DNA of 64,000 bases from Streptomyces sp. A1136 (GCF_004795055.1 NZ_SSBJ01000020.1:1-64000), one strand, 5' to 3'. Positions 1 through 8,672 are shown, counted from the first letter of the stretch. A program made the numbers and translations. The notes: generated by a model not told the origin, from the letters alone.

Positions 1-96
1 AAGGCTCCCAGTAGACGACTGGGTTGATAGGCCAGATGTGGAAGCCCGGTAACGGGTGGAGCTGACTGGTACTAATAGGCCGAGGGCTTGTCCTCA
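1..96 (+). rRNA. 23S rRNA, 3' end (partial)
   Basis: The window opens inside a 23S rRNA gene. The bases up to about 96 match the conserved actinobacterial 23S 3' end (GACTGGTACTAATAGGCCGA at 63-82, then GGGCTTGTCCTCA). The 5' part lies outside the window. The mature end is estimated from the family and could be off by a few bases. A spacer of about 100 nt with processing-type sequence follows before the 5S gene. Confidence 0.93.
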
Positions 97-199
97 GTTG
101 CTCGCGTCCACTGTGTTAGTTCTGAAGCAACGAACAGTTGCTGGTTTCTTGAGCTGGAACACAACTACAAAGTGTGCTTGTTCGCTCGAAACCGATAGG

Positions 200-318
200 G
201 TTTCGGTGGTCATAGCGTTAGGGAAACGCCCGGTTACATTCCGAACCCGGAAGCTAAGCCTTTCAGCGCCGATGGTACTGCAGGGGGGACCCTGTGGGAG
301 AGTAGGACACCGCCGAAC
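200..318 (+). rRNA. 5S rRNA
   Basis: This is a complete 5S rRNA of about 118 nt. It starts GTTTCGGTGGTCATAGCG and ends GGACACCGCCGAAC; the two termini pair to form helix I. The internal CCGAACCCGGAAGCTAAGCC block is the diagnostic 5S loop B/helix III region. Position downstream of 23S gives the standard 16S-23S-5S order. The exact ends are inferred from pairing of the termini. Confidence 0.95.
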
Positions 319-326
319 AATCTTTC

Positions 327-380
327 AAAGGACCCTTGGTCCAGCGTTCAACGCTGGACCAAGGGTCCTTTTGTTTTTGT
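327..380 (+). terminator. rRNA operon terminator
   Basis: A near-perfect 20-bp stem (arms AAAGGACCCTTGGTCCAGCG and its complement) closes on a small TTCAA-type loop and is followed by TTTTGTTTTTG. It begins about 9 nt after the 5S end, so it is the intrinsic terminator of the rRNA operon. The U-tract is unusually good for Streptomyces. Confidence 0.93.
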
Positions 381-459
381 ATCTCTTTACGCCGAAGCGC
401 GGCCATGGGTTGGTTGCGCGAGAATGACTAGCGGTACCCCGAAGACAGGAGTCACACCC

Positions 460-2724
460 ATGTCCAACTCTCCCGACGATCGTCCGGAGCGCGAGCCTCG
501 GCGCAACGACGGTGGTGACAGGGGCGGCTACCGCGGGGGCCGTGACGACCGTGGCGGTGACCGTGGTGGTTTCCGTCGCGACGACCGCGGTGGCCGCCCG
601 GCCGGTGGCGGTGCCGGTGGCAGCTTCCGCCGTGACGACCGTGGTGGGCGCCCCGCCGGCGGCGCCGACCGTCCCTCTGGTGGTGGCTACCGGGGTCGCG
701 ACGACCGCGGTGACCGCCCGTCCGGTGGTGGTTTCCAGCGTCGCGACGACCGTGGTGGGGATCGTCCGAGCTACCCGCGTCGTGACGACCGCGGTGACCG
801 TCCCTCCGGTGGTGGCTTCCAGCGTCGCGATGATCGTGGCGAGCGTCCGAGCTACCCGCGTCGTGATGACGACCGTGGTGGGCGTCCCTCCGGTGGTGGT
901 TTCCAGCGCCGTGACGACCGTGGCGGCGACCGTCCCAGCTACCCGCGTCGTGACGACCGTGGTGGGGATCGTCCGAGCTACCCGCGCCGCGATGACGACC
1001 GTGGTGGGCGTCCCTCCGGTGGTGGTTTCCAGCGTCGCGATGACCGTGGTGGCGACCGCCCGAGCTTCCCCCGTCGCGACGACCGCGGTGGGGATCGTCC
1101 GAGCTACCCCCGTCGCGATGACGACCGTGGTGGTTTCCGTGGCGGTCGCGACGACCGTGGCGGTGACCGTCCCAGCTACCCGCGTCGTGACGACCGCGGT
1201 GGCGAGCGTCCGAGCTACCCGCGTCGTGATGACGACCGTGGTGGGCGTCCCTCCGGTGGTGGTTTCCAGCGCCGTGACGACCGTGGTGGCGACCGCCCCA
1301 GCTACCCCCGTCGCGATGACGACCGCGGTGGTTTCCGTGGCGGTCGCGACGACCGTGGCGGCGAGCGTCCGAGCTACCCGCGTCGTGACGACCGCGGTGG
1401 GGATCGCCCCTCGTTCCGTCGCGATGACCGTGGCGAGCGTCCGAGCTACCCGCGTCGTGATGACGACCGTGGTGGGCGTCCGTCCGGTGGTGGTTTCCAG
1501 CGCCGTGACGACCGTGGCGGCGACCGTCCCAGCTACCCGCGTCGAGACGACCGTGGCGACCGTCCCTCCGGTGGTGGTTTCCAGCGTCGCGATGACCGTG
1601 GTGGGGATCGTCCGAGCTACCCGCGTCGAGACGACCGTGGCGACCGTCCCTCCGGTGGTGGTTTCCAGCGTCGTGACGACCGTGGTGGCGACCGCCCGAG
1701 CTACCCCCGTCGCGATGACCGTGGCGACCGGGGCGGCGACCGTGGTGGGTTCCGTGGCGGTCGCGATGATCGTGGTGGCTTCCGTGGTCGTGATGACCGC
1801 GGTGGCGATCGCGACTTCCGCGCCGACCGCGACCGCGACCCGGTCAAGCGGCTTCCGATCGACGAGGACATCACCGGTCACGAGATCGACGCCGATGTGC
1901 GTCAGGAGCTCCTGAGCCTGCCCAAGGGCCTGGCCGAGGAGGTCTCGCGCAACCTGGTCATGGTGGCCCGGCTGATCGACGAGGACCCCGAGCAGGCGTA
2001 CGCGTACGCCCGTATCGCCCTGCGGCTCGCCTCCCGCGTCGCCGCCGTCCGTGAGGCCGCCGGCTTCGCCGCGTACGCCACGCAGAAGTACAGCGAGGCG
2101 CTCGCGGAGTTCCGCGCCGCCAAGCGCATGACCGGCTCGGTCGAGCTGTGGCCGGTCATGGCCGACTGCGAGCGCGGCCTCGGCCGTCCGGAGCGGGCGC
2201 TGGCGATGGCCGGTGAGCCCGAGGTGCAGAAGTTGGACAAGGCCGGCCAGGTCGAGATGCGTCTCGTGGCCGCCGGTGCCCGGCGGGACATGGGCGAGCT
2301 GGACGCCGCCATCGTGACCCTGCAGAGCCCGGAGCTGGCGTCGAACTCCGTGCAGCCGTGGACCGCGCGCCTGCGGTACGCCTACGCCGACGCCCTGCTG
2401 GCCGCAGGTCGTGAGGACGAGGCCCGCGAGTGGTTCGCCAAGACCGCCGAGGCCGACAAGGACCAGGCGACGGACGCCTCCGACCGGCTGGCCGAGCTCG
2501 ACGGGGTCGAGTTCGTCGACGCCGCCCTGCCCGACGACGAGGACGACGACCTCGCCGACGTCGAAGAGGACGACGACGAGGGCGACGAGGACGACGCCGA
2601 GGTGGCGGCCGCCGAGCGCGCCGCCGACCAGGCCGAGTACTACGACGAGGACGACGAGGAGTACGAGCCCCTCGACGCCGCCGCCGACACCGCGGAGCGG
2701 GCCGAGGGCCGCGACAAGGCCTGA
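460..2724 (+). CDS. TPR protein with long RGG/DDRGG-repeat disordered N-terminus
   Basis: The product has 754 residues. Roughly residues 10-460 are a low-complexity, Arg/Asp/Gly-rich array of units such as RRDDRGGDRPSYPRRDD and GRPSGGGFQ, which is strongly charged and surely disordered. A compact helical region (about 465-680) follows, with TPR-like helices (EQAYAYARIALRLASRVAAVREAAG; Ala-rich pairs). The protein ends in a very acidic tail of D/E runs (about 685-754). The ATG at 460 is chosen over an in-frame ATG at 424 because AGGAG at 447-451 sits 8 nt upstream. RGG repeats in general bind RNA or drive condensation; that role here is inference. It is the first gene after the rRNA operon and has its own terminator. 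Confidence 0.85.
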   Translation: MSNSPDDRPEREPRRNDGGDRGGYRGGRDDRGGDRGGFRRDDRGGRPAGGGAGGSFRRDDRGGRPAGGADRPSGGGYRGRDDRGDRPSGGGFQRRDDRGGDRPSYPRRDDRGDRPSGGGFQRRDDRGERPSYPRRDDDRGGRPSGGGFQRRDDRGGDRPSYPRRDDRGGDRPSYPRRDDDRGGRPSGGGFQRRDDRGGDRPSFPRRDDRGGDRPSYPRRDDDRGGFRGGRDDRGGDRPSYPRRDDRGGERPSYPRRDDDRGGRPSGGGFQRRDDRGGDRPSYPRRDDDRGGFRGGRDDRGGERPSYPRRDDRGGDRPSFRRDDRGERPSYPRRDDDRGGRPSGGGFQRRDDRGGDRPSYPRRDDRGDRPSGGGFQRRDDRGGDRPSYPRRDDRGDRPSGGGFQRRDDRGGDRPSYPRRDDRGDRGGDRGGFRGGRDDRGGFRGRDDRGGDRDFRADRDRDPVKRLPIDEDITGHEIDADVRQELLSLPKGLAEEVSRNLVMVARLIDEDPEQAYAYARIALRLASRVAAVREAAGFAAYATQKYSEALAEFRAAKRMTGSVELWPVMADCERGLGRPERALAMAGEPEVQKLDKAGQVEMRLVAAGARRDMGELDAAIVTLQSPELASNSVQPWTARLRYAYADALLAAGREDEAREWFAKTAEADKDQATDASDRLAELDGVEFVDAALPDDEDDDLADVEEDDDEGDEDDAEVAAAERAADQAEYYDEDDEEYEPLDAAADTAERAEGRDKA
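505..1800 (+). repeat. In-gene tandem repeats encoding DDRGG/GDRPSYPRR units
   Basis: Within the preceding CDS, blocks built from CGTGACGACCGTGGTGG, GACCGTCCCAGCTACCCGCG and TCCGGTGGTGGTTTCCAGCG recur many times with small third-position changes. The units are 30-60 bp, in frame and in mixed order. Such arrays are prone to copy-number change, so repeat number may differ between strains or be misassembled from short reads. Confidence 0.9.
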
Positions 2725-2735
2725 CGGCCGAACTG

Positions 2736-2772
2736 AAAGGGCGGTACCCCCTTCCCGGGGGTACCGCCCTTT
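2736..2772. terminator. Bidirectional hairpin terminator
   Basis: A 16-bp stem with arms AAAGGGCGGTACCCCC and its complement closes on a 4-5 nt loop. It lies between the TPR gene and the convergent DUF1015 gene. The A-rich and T-rich flanks allow it to serve both strands. Confidence 0.85.
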
Positions 2773-2799
2773 CGCATGTCCGGAGCCGGCCGACGCGGG

Positions 2800-4071
2800 T
2801 CAGTCCAGGCTGCGCAGCACCAGACCCGTCGCCGGCTTCGGGCCGAAGGACGTGGACTTGCGGGGCATGGTGACGCCCTGGCGGGCGAGGTCCCGGACCA
2901 CGTCCTCGCGAACCGGGTGAAGCAGCACCGCCGTGCCGCCGTGGCGTTCGGCCATCTCCACGGTCGCGGCGGCGTCGTGGATGTAGGAGATGTGCTCCGG
3001 CTCGTCGGGGATCTGCCACAGGGTGTCGAGGAGGGCGGCGTGCAGCACCGTCGCGTCCAGCCGGCGCCAGGCCTCGGGGCGATCGTGACGGACGGTGCGT
3101 TCGATGAGGGCCGGGTCCGGGTCGGTGACCAGGTGGAAGGTGCCGTCGCCGGTGAGCAGGAAGGCGTTGCCGCGTTCCGACGCGTCGGTGAGGGCTTCCA
3201 GGGCGAGCGGGAGCGGGCCCTCGATCGGGCGGACACGGAACGATCCGTCGAGCGCGGCCAGCGCCCGCGCCTTCGGCAGCCGGCGCAGCATCCGGTGGAT
3301 GGCGCGGACCTGGAGCGGGTAGCGGGCGGTGTCCACGAGCAGCACGAGGCCGAAGTCCCAGGCGGTGGGCGACGGGTGTTCCTGCTGGAGGCGCAGGTAC
3401 GTCGCCCAGCGGTGGTGGCCGTCGGCGATGAGGGCCTGGCGGTCGCCGAGGTCGGCGGTGACGGTGGCCAGGTCGGCGGGGTCGGTGATGGCCCACAGGC
3501 TGTGCCGGAAGCCGTCCTCGGTGACCGTCGACAGCAGTGGCTCCCCCTGCGCCGTCCGTTCGATGACGGCGGCCGCGCCCGTCGCGGGGTCGCCGCCACG
3601 GTAGGTGAGCAGGAGGGGTTCGAGGTTCGCGGAGGTGGCGCGCATCAGGCCCGCGCGGTCGGTGACCACGTGCGGCATGACGTCCTCGTGGGGCAGGACG
3701 ATCCCGGCGTCGGCCGTGGTCAGGGCCAGGGCACCGATGACGCCGCGCTGGAGTACGCCCGGCTTGCGCTGCTCGTAGACGTACAGGGCAGGCTCGGGGT
3801 CGGCGCTGAGGACGCCTTCGTCGAGCCAGTGGCGCATGGTGCGCGCGGCCTGTTCGTTGCGGGCGGCGGGGGTGTCGGCCTGGGGGAGGATCAGGCGGAC
3901 GATGTTGTGCGGGTCGGCGGATTCGAGGTAGTCGACTCCGTCGGGTCGGACGACCACGTCGTAGGGCGGTGAGGTGACGGCGGCCAGGCTGCCGACGCGT
4001 TCGGGGTCATAGCGCAGTCCGGGGAAGGGGATCAGGCGCAGTCCTCGGTCCGCGTTACCAGGTGTGGTCAT
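2800..4071 (-). CDS. DUF1015 family protein
   Basis: The 423-residue product matches the DUF1015 family in length and pattern: an N-terminal LIPFPGLRYDPERVGS followed by SPPYDVV, a central ALIADGHHRWATYLR motif, and the C-terminal PRKSTSFGPKPATGLVLRSL. The family is widespread in bacteria and of unknown biochemical function. The PYDV and DGHHR motifs are its most conserved parts. No clear Shine-Dalgarno precedes the ATG, so the message may be leaderless. It is divergent from the HAD phosphatase gene, with about 110 bp between them for promoters. Confidence 0.85.
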   Translation of the reverse strand: MTTPGNADRGLRLIPFPGLRYDPERVGSLAAVTSPPYDVVVRPDGVDYLESADPHNIVRLILPQADTPAARNEQAARTMRHWLDEGVLSADPEPALYVYEQRKPGVLQRGVIGALALTTADAGIVLPHEDVMPHVVTDRAGLMRATSANLEPLLLTYRGGDPATGAAAVIERTAQGEPLLSTVTEDGFRHSLWAITDPADLATVTADLGDRQALIADGHHRWATYLRLQQEHPSPTAWDFGLVLLVDTARYPLQVRAIHRMLRRLPKARALAALDGSFRVRPIEGPLPLALEALTDASERGNAFLLTGDGTFHLVTDPDPALIERTVRHDRPEAWRRLDATVLHAALLDTLWQIPDEPEHISYIHDAAATVEMAERHGGTAVLLHPVREDVVRDLARQGVTMPRKSTSFGPKPATGLVLRSLD

Positions 4072-4180
4072 TGGTGCATGGTAAGACGCGTCTCACGGTG
4101 CGGGATGATCGGGGGAGCGCATGCTCAGGGCTACACCGGACAGATTCGATCGAGGATCGAGCGGATGAGGAGCGGACACG

Positions 4181-5215
4181 ATGACCCGGCAGAGCAGGAC
4201 CGGCCCCGCCGGCAGTGAGCGGAGTCTTCACCAGGCGTACGACACGGCCCTGCTGGACCTGGACGGGGTGGTGTACGCGGGCGGCCGGGCCATCGCGCAC
4301 GCGGTGGAGTCGCTGGGGACCGCCCGGGCGGAGGGCATGCACCTCGCGTACGTCACCAACAACGCGCTGCGGACCCCCGACGCGGTCGCGGAGCACCTGT
4401 GTGAGCTGGGAATCCCGACGGAGGCGCGCGAGGTGATCACCTCGGCGCAGGCGGTGGCCCGGCTGATCGCCGATCAGGTGGCGGCGGGGTCGAAGGTGCT
4501 GGTGATCGGCGGGGAAGGGCTGCGGGTCGCGCTGCGGGAGCGTGGGCTGGTGCCGGTGGAGTCCGCCGACGAGGAGGACCTGGCGGCGGTCGTGCAGGGG
4601 TACGGCGGTCCGGAACTGGCGTGGGGGCGGTTCGCGGAGGCTTCCTACGCGGTCAACCGCGGGGTGCCCTGGTACGCGTCGAACACGGACCTGACGATCC
4701 CGGGGGCGCGTGGGATCGCGCCGGGCAACGGGGCCGCCGTGGAGGTGGTGCGGATCGCCACGGGCGCGGAGCCGCAGGTGGCGGGCAAGCCGTTGCCCCC
4801 GATGCACCGGGAGACGGTGCTGCGGACCGGTGCGCAGCGGCCGTTGGTGGTCGGGGACCGGCTGGACACCGACATCGAGGGCGCGTTCAACGGGGACGTG
4901 GACTCGCTGCTGGTGCTGACCGGGGTGACGGACGCGGCGCGGTTGCTGCGGGCCGAACCGAAGCACCGGCCGACGTACGTGGACCGGGATCTGCGCGGGC
5001 TGCTGACGGGGCAGCCGGAGGTCGTGGCGGCCGGGGACGGGTTCCGCTGTGGTGCCTGGACCGCGGTCGCGTCGGGCGACGGACTCACCCTGCGCGGTGA
5101 GGAGGGCGATCCGCTGGACGGGCTCCGGGCGCTGTGCGCGGCGGCCTGGACGGCGGCCGGGGAGGGCTCTTCGAAGCTGGACGCGGGGAAGGCGCTGGCG
5201 CGGCTGGGGTTGTAG
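4181..5215 (+). CDS. HAD-IIA family hydrolase (NagD-like phosphatase)
   Basis: The product has 344 residues. Motif I is LLDLDGVVY (nucleophile Asp in DLDGVV, about residues 26-31), motif II is YVTNNA (about 57-62), and the late VVGDRLDTDIEGA motif coordinates Mg2+. This is the NagD/4-nitrophenylphosphatase class (HAD IIA) that dephosphorylates small phosphate esters; the substrate cannot be read from sequence. ATG at 4181 has GAGGAG a few bases upstream. The extra C-terminal part after about residue 270 (WTAVASGDGLTLRG) is usual for actinobacterial members. Confidence 0.88.
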   Translation: MTRQSRTGPAGSERSLHQAYDTALLDLDGVVYAGGRAIAHAVESLGTARAEGMHLAYVTNNALRTPDAVAEHLCELGIPTEAREVITSAQAVARLIADQVAAGSKVLVIGGEGLRVALRERGLVPVESADEEDLAAVVQGYGGPELAWGRFAEASYAVNRGVPWYASNTDLTIPGARGIAPGNGAAVEVVRIATGAEPQVAGKPLPPMHRETVLRTGAQRPLVVGDRLDTDIEGAFNGDVDSLLVLTGVTDAARLLRAEPKHRPTYVDRDLRGLLTGQPEVVAAGDGFRCGAWTAVASGDGLTLRGEEGDPLDGLRALCAAAWTAAGEGSSKLDAGKALARLGL

Positions 5216-5240
5216 GACGCGACCGCGGAATCCCGATGGC

Positions 5241-5259
5241 ACAGGGTAGGCTAACCTAA
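5241..5259 (+). promoter_or_regulatory. Iron box (DmdR/IdeR operator) over the siderophore importer promoter
   Basis: ACAGGGTAGGCTAACCTAA matches the DtxR/IdeR/DmdR consensus TTAGGTTAGGCTAACCTAA at 16 of 19 positions. A TAGGCT hexamer at 5247-5252 inside it is a plausible -10 element. The GTG start lies only 5 nt past the box, so the transcript would have almost no leader. Iron-loaded repressor should block RNA polymerase directly. Confidence 0.88.
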
Positions 5260-5264
5260 CTTCC

Positions 5265-6311
5265 GTGTTGGTCGAGAGTCCCCCCGAACCGAGCGCCGCG
5301 CCCGTCGCCGCCTCCCGCGCCCGCCACGGCGCCCGTGCGGCCGGTCTGTCGGCCGCGCTGGCGGTGTTGGCGTTGGTCGCGGTGGCGAGCATCGCCGTCG
5401 GCGCCAAACAGATGCCCCTCGATGAGGTCTGGCACGGCCTGTTCCACTATTCGGGGACCCCGAGTGACGTGGTGGTGCGCGACCTGCGGGTCCCGCGGAC
5501 CCTCCTCGGGGTGCTGGTGGGGCTCGCGCTCGGGCTGTCCGGCGCGGTGATGCAGGCGCTGACCCGCAACCCCCTCGCGGAGCCCGGCATCCTCGGTGTC
5601 AACGCGGGCGCCGCGGCCGCCGTCGTCTCGGCGATCAGCTTCCTCGGCGCCTCCTCGCTCAGCGCGTTCGTGTGGTGGGCCTTCCTGGGGGCGGCCGTCG
5701 TCTCGGTCGTCGTGTACGTGCTCGGCGGCAGTCGCAGCGCGACGCCGGTGCGCCTCGCGCTCGCCGGTACCGCGGCCAGCGCCGCCCTGGTCGGCTACAT
5801 CAACGCCGTGCAGCTGATGGACAGCAAGGCCCTGGACAAGCTGCGCTTTTGGACGGTCGGTTCGCTGGCGTCCGCCACCATGGACACCGTCCGCGAGGTC
5901 GCCCCCTTCCTGCTGGTCGGCGCGGTGCTCGCGCTGTCGCTCGGCCGGCCGCTCAACGCCATGGCCATGGGCGACGACACCGCCCGGGCGCTCGGCGCGC
6001 ACCTGACGCGGACCCGGATCGCCGCGATGGTCGCCATCACCCTGCTGTGCGGGGCGGCGACCGCCGCCTGCGGGCCGATCGTCTTCATCGGACTGATGAT
6101 CCCGCACCTGGTACGGCTCATCACCGGCCCGGACATGCGCTGGGTGCTCGCCTACTCGGCCGTTCTGTCCCCCGTACTGCTGCTGGGCACCGACGTCATC
6201 GGACGGATCGTCACCCGGCCCGCAGAGCTGCAAGTCGGCATCGTCACCGCGCTCGTCGGCGGCCCGGTCTTCATCTACCTCGTCCGGCGCAAGAGGATGG
6301 CCCAACTGTGA
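5265..6311 (+). CDS. FecCD-type iron-siderophore ABC transporter permease (1)
   Basis: A 348-residue polytopic membrane protein of the BtuC/FecCD family. Family marks include VRDLRVPRTLLGVLVGLALG near residue 75, the NPLAEPGILGVNAGA motif, LGRPLNAMAMGDDTARALG, and CGPIVFIGLMIPHLVRLITG near the C-terminus. With the second permease it forms the membrane channel of a ferric-siderophore importer. The GTG start has no Shine-Dalgarno and sits right after an iron box, consistent with a near-leaderless message. It overlaps the next gene by 4 bp. No substrate-binding lipoprotein gene is present in the cluster. Confidence 0.93.
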   Translation: MLVESPPEPSAAPVAASRARHGARAAGLSAALAVLALVAVASIAVGAKQMPLDEVWHGLFHYSGTPSDVVVRDLRVPRTLLGVLVGLALGLSGAVMQALTRNPLAEPGILGVNAGAAAAVVSAISFLGASSLSAFVWWAFLGAAVVSVVVYVLGGSRSATPVRLALAGTAASAALVGYINAVQLMDSKALDKLRFWTVGSLASATMDTVREVAPFLLVGAVLALSLGRPLNAMAMGDDTARALGAHLTRTRIAAMVAITLLCGAATAACGPIVFIGLMIPHLVRLITGPDMRWVLAYSAVLSPVLLLGTDVIGRIVTRPAELQVGIVTALVGGPVFIYLVRRKRMAQL

Positions 6312-7384
6312 CGCGGACGACGACCACGAAGCCGGAGAAGTCCACGAGGAGCCGGTCGCGGGTACTGCGCGGTCCCGGCGGGACGGCACTGCGCGTGGAG
6401 CCGCGGGCCCTGGCCGCCGGGCTGCTGCTCGCGTCGGTGGCGCTGGTCATGGCGGTCGTGCTGATCGGCACCGGCGACTTCGAGATCGCGCCCTGGGACG
6501 TGGTGCGGACCCTGCTGGGCGACGGGAGCCCCGCCGACGACTTCATCGTCAACGACCTCCGGTTGCCACGGGTGTTGGTCGCACTGCTCGTCGGGGCGTC
6601 GCTGGGGATGGCCGGCGCCGTCTTCCAGTCCGTGTCCCGCAACCCGCTGGGCTCCCCGGACCTGCTGGGCTTCGGCTACGGGTCCGCGGTCGGCGCGCTC
6701 ACCGTCATCATCGTCTTCCACGGCGGCTCCACCGAGGTGGCCGCGGGGGCGGTGGTCGGCGGCCTGCTGACCGGCGCCGCCGTCTACCTCCTGGCGTACA
6801 AGCAGGGCGTCCACGGCTACCGGCTCGTGCTCGTCGGCATCGGCGCCTCCGCGATGCTCATCGCCCTCATCCAATTCCTGTTGACGAAGGCGAAGCTGGT
6901 CGAGGCGACCCGCGCCATGGTCTGGCTGACGGGCTCGCTGGCCGGGCGGGACTGGTCGCAGGTGTGGCCGCTGCTGGTGACCTGCGCCGTGGTGTTCCCG
7001 CTCGTCCTCGGGCAGGGCAGGGCGCTGCGGATGACGGAGATGGGCGACGACGCCGCGTACGCCCTGGGCGTCAGGGTGGAACGGAGCCGGCTGCTGCTGA
7101 TGGCGGCGGCGATCGTACTGACCACGGCGGCCTCCGCCGCGGCCGGCCCGATCAGCTTCGTCGCGCTGGCCGCGCCCCAGCTGGCCCGGCGCCTGACCCG
7201 CTCGCCCGGGCCGAACCTGCTCACCGGCGCCCTGATGGGAGCGGTCGTGCTGCTGGTCTCGGACTGGGCCTCCCAGCGGGCCTTCGGCGCGGACCAACTG
7301 CCCGTGGGCGTGGTGACCGGCCTGGTCGGCGGTGTCTACCTGCTCTGGCTGCTCGTCACCGAGCGCAAGGCGGGACGTATATGA
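6308..7384 (+). CDS. FecCD-type iron-siderophore ABC transporter permease (2)
   Basis: The 358-residue product is the second half of the permease pair. It has about 40 basic, polar residues before the first membrane helix, then DLRLPRVLVALLVGASLGMAG, RNPLGSPDLLGFGYGSA, the MGDDAAYALGVRVERSR loop that contacts the ATPase, and GPISFVALAAPQLARRL. The reading frame is open upstream, but the GTG at 6308 overlaps the TGA of the first permease (GTGA), the usual coupled start. It overlaps the ATPase gene in the same way, so all three subunits are translated together. Confidence 0.92.
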   Translation: MTRTTTTKPEKSTRSRSRVLRGPGGTALRVEPRALAAGLLLASVALVMAVVLIGTGDFEIAPWDVVRTLLGDGSPADDFIVNDLRLPRVLVALLVGASLGMAGAVFQSVSRNPLGSPDLLGFGYGSAVGALTVIIVFHGGSTEVAAGAVVGGLLTGAAVYLLAYKQGVHGYRLVLVGIGASAMLIALIQFLLTKAKLVEATRAMVWLTGSLAGRDWSQVWPLLVTCAVVFPLVLGQGRALRMTEMGDDAAYALGVRVERSRLLLMAAAIVLTTAASAAAGPISFVALAAPQLARRLTRSPGPNLLTGALMGAVVLLVSDWASQRAFGADQLPVGVVTGLVGGVYLLWLLVTERKAGRI

Positions 7385-8211
7385 GCGACGCAAGGAGTGG
7401 GCAAGTGCAGCAGCGACTGACCGCGCGGAACGTGACCCTCGGCTACGACCGGCGGGTCATCGCCGAGGACCTCTCGGTGGAGATCCCCGACAACTCCTTC
7501 ACGGTGATCGTCGGGCCCAACGCCTGTGGCAAGTCCACGCTGCTGCGCGCCTTGGCGCGGATGCTCAAACCGTCGGCCGGTCAGGTCCTGTTGGACGGCC
7601 AGAGCATCGCCTCGCTGCCGGCGAAGCAGGTGGCCAAGACCCTCGGGCTGCTCCCGCAGTCCTCGATCGCGCCCGACGGGATCACCGTCGCAGACCTCGT
7701 CTCGCGCGGCCGATACCCGCACCAGGGGCTGCTGCGGCAGTGGTCGCGGCAGGACGAGCGGATCGTCGCCGAGTCGATGGCCGCGACCGGGGTCGCCGAG
7801 CTGGCCGGCCGGGAGGTGGACGAGCTGTCGGGCGGGCAGCGCCAGCGGGTGTGGATCGCGATGGCGCTGGCCCAGCAGACACCGCTGCTGCTGCTCGACG
7901 AGCCGACCACGTACCTGGACATCCAGCACCAGCTGGACGTCCTCGACCTGTGCGCCGATCTGCACGAGAACCAGGGCCGGACGTTGGTCGCGGTGCTGCA
8001 CGACCTCAACCACGCGGCCCGTTACGCCACGCACCTGATCGCCCTGCGCGGCGGTGTCGTCGTGGCCGAGGGGCCGCCCTCCGAGGTGGTCACCGCGGAG
8101 CTGGTGGAGCGGGTGTTCGGGCTGCGCTGCCAGATCATCGAGGATCCGGAGACCGGAACGCCCCTGGTGATCCCCGCCGCCCGGAAGGCGCGTACGCGGC
8201 TGTCCGCCTGA
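7381..8211 (+). CDS. Iron-siderophore ABC transporter ATP-binding protein
   Basis: The 276-residue FecE/FepC-type ATPase carries Walker A GPNACGKST (45-53), the signature LSGGQRQR (about 149-156), Walker B LLLLDEPTTYLD (about 169-180) and the H-loop VLHDLNHA. It powers import of ferric siderophores through the two adjacent permeases. The ATG at 7381 overlaps the upstream TGA (ATGA). The operon is under the iron box at 5241. The cognate binding protein must be encoded elsewhere; which siderophore is used cannot be told. Confidence 0.93.
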   Translation: MSDARSGQVQQRLTARNVTLGYDRRVIAEDLSVEIPDNSFTVIVGPNACGKSTLLRALARMLKPSAGQVLLDGQSIASLPAKQVAKTLGLLPQSSIAPDGITVADLVSRGRYPHQGLLRQWSRQDERIVAESMAATGVAELAGREVDELSGGQRQRVWIAMALAQQTPLLLLDEPTTYLDIQHQLDVLDLCADLHENQGRTLVAVLHDLNHAARYATHLIALRGGVVVAEGPPSEVVTAELVERVFGLRCQIIEDPETGTPLVIPAARKARTRLSA

Positions 8212-8260
8212 GACGGGCTTCCGGGGGCCGGGTGGGCGGGGCCGGACCGGGCGGCGCGCG

Positions 8261-8608
8261 TCACAGCACGCTCTTCAGGCGGAGCAGGTCGCGGATGCCG
8301 GCCTCCAGCCGCACCCGGCCCGAGGCCCAGGCGCGGGCGAAGTTCAGCTCGCCCGCGACCAGTGCGAGCAGGTCGTCACCCGTCATCGCGAGGCGGATCT
8401 GGGCCTTGGTGGCCGGCGGGCCGGGCGTCAGGGCGTCGACCCGGATCCGGCCCCCTTCGAGGCGGCCGGTGAAGGTCTGGTCCAGGTCGGTGACGTGGCA
8501 GCTGAGGGAGCGGTCGAGCGCGACCGCCCCGCGTACGCCGCCCTCGGCGCGGGCCAGGTTGTCTGAGAGTCGGTCGAGTGCCGCACGGCACTCCTCGGTG
8601 GTAGCCAT
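8261..8608 (-). CDS. SCP2 sterol-binding domain protein
   Basis: A 115-residue single-domain protein starting MATTEECRAALDRLSDNL. The pattern of DQTFTGRLEGGRIRVD, KAQIRLAMTGDDLLALVAGELNFARAWASGRVRLEAG and a final short helix is typical of stand-alone SCP2-like lipid-binding domains of actinobacteria. The open frame continues upstream on this strand, but the ATG at 8608 gives the family-length protein. It is divergent from the small gene at 8673. The ligand is unknown. Confidence 0.82.
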   Translation of the reverse strand: MATTEECRAALDRLSDNLARAEGGVRGAVALDRSLSCHVTDLDQTFTGRLEGGRIRVDALTPGPPATKAQIRLAMTGDDLLALVAGELNFARAWASGRVRLEAGIRDLLRLKSVL

Positions 8609-8660
8609 CGTGATCTCGACCGTACCGCAGAGCCGTACGCGGTCGCGGCGCGCTTCGCGG

Positions 8661-8666
8661 TAGCGT
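8661..8666 (+). promoter_or_regulatory. Likely -10 element (TAGCGT) of a leaderless transcript
   Basis: TAGCGT is followed by 6 nt (CGGGGC) and then the ATG at 8673, with no Shine-Dalgarno. A TANNNT hexamer at this distance is the hallmark of leaderless mRNAs in actinobacteria. Transcription would begin at the start codon itself. Confidence 0.6.
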
Positions 8667-8672
8667 CGGGGC

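Noticed and set aside
460..1800. CRISPR-like array
   Set aside because: Repeats are in frame, of variable unit size, lack unique spacers and encode a protein tract.
325..1881. Minus-strand 518-codon frame of Thr/Val/Ala repeats
   Set aside because: It is the reverse of the DDRGG repeat region and overlaps the rRNA terminator; there is no Shine-Dalgarno.
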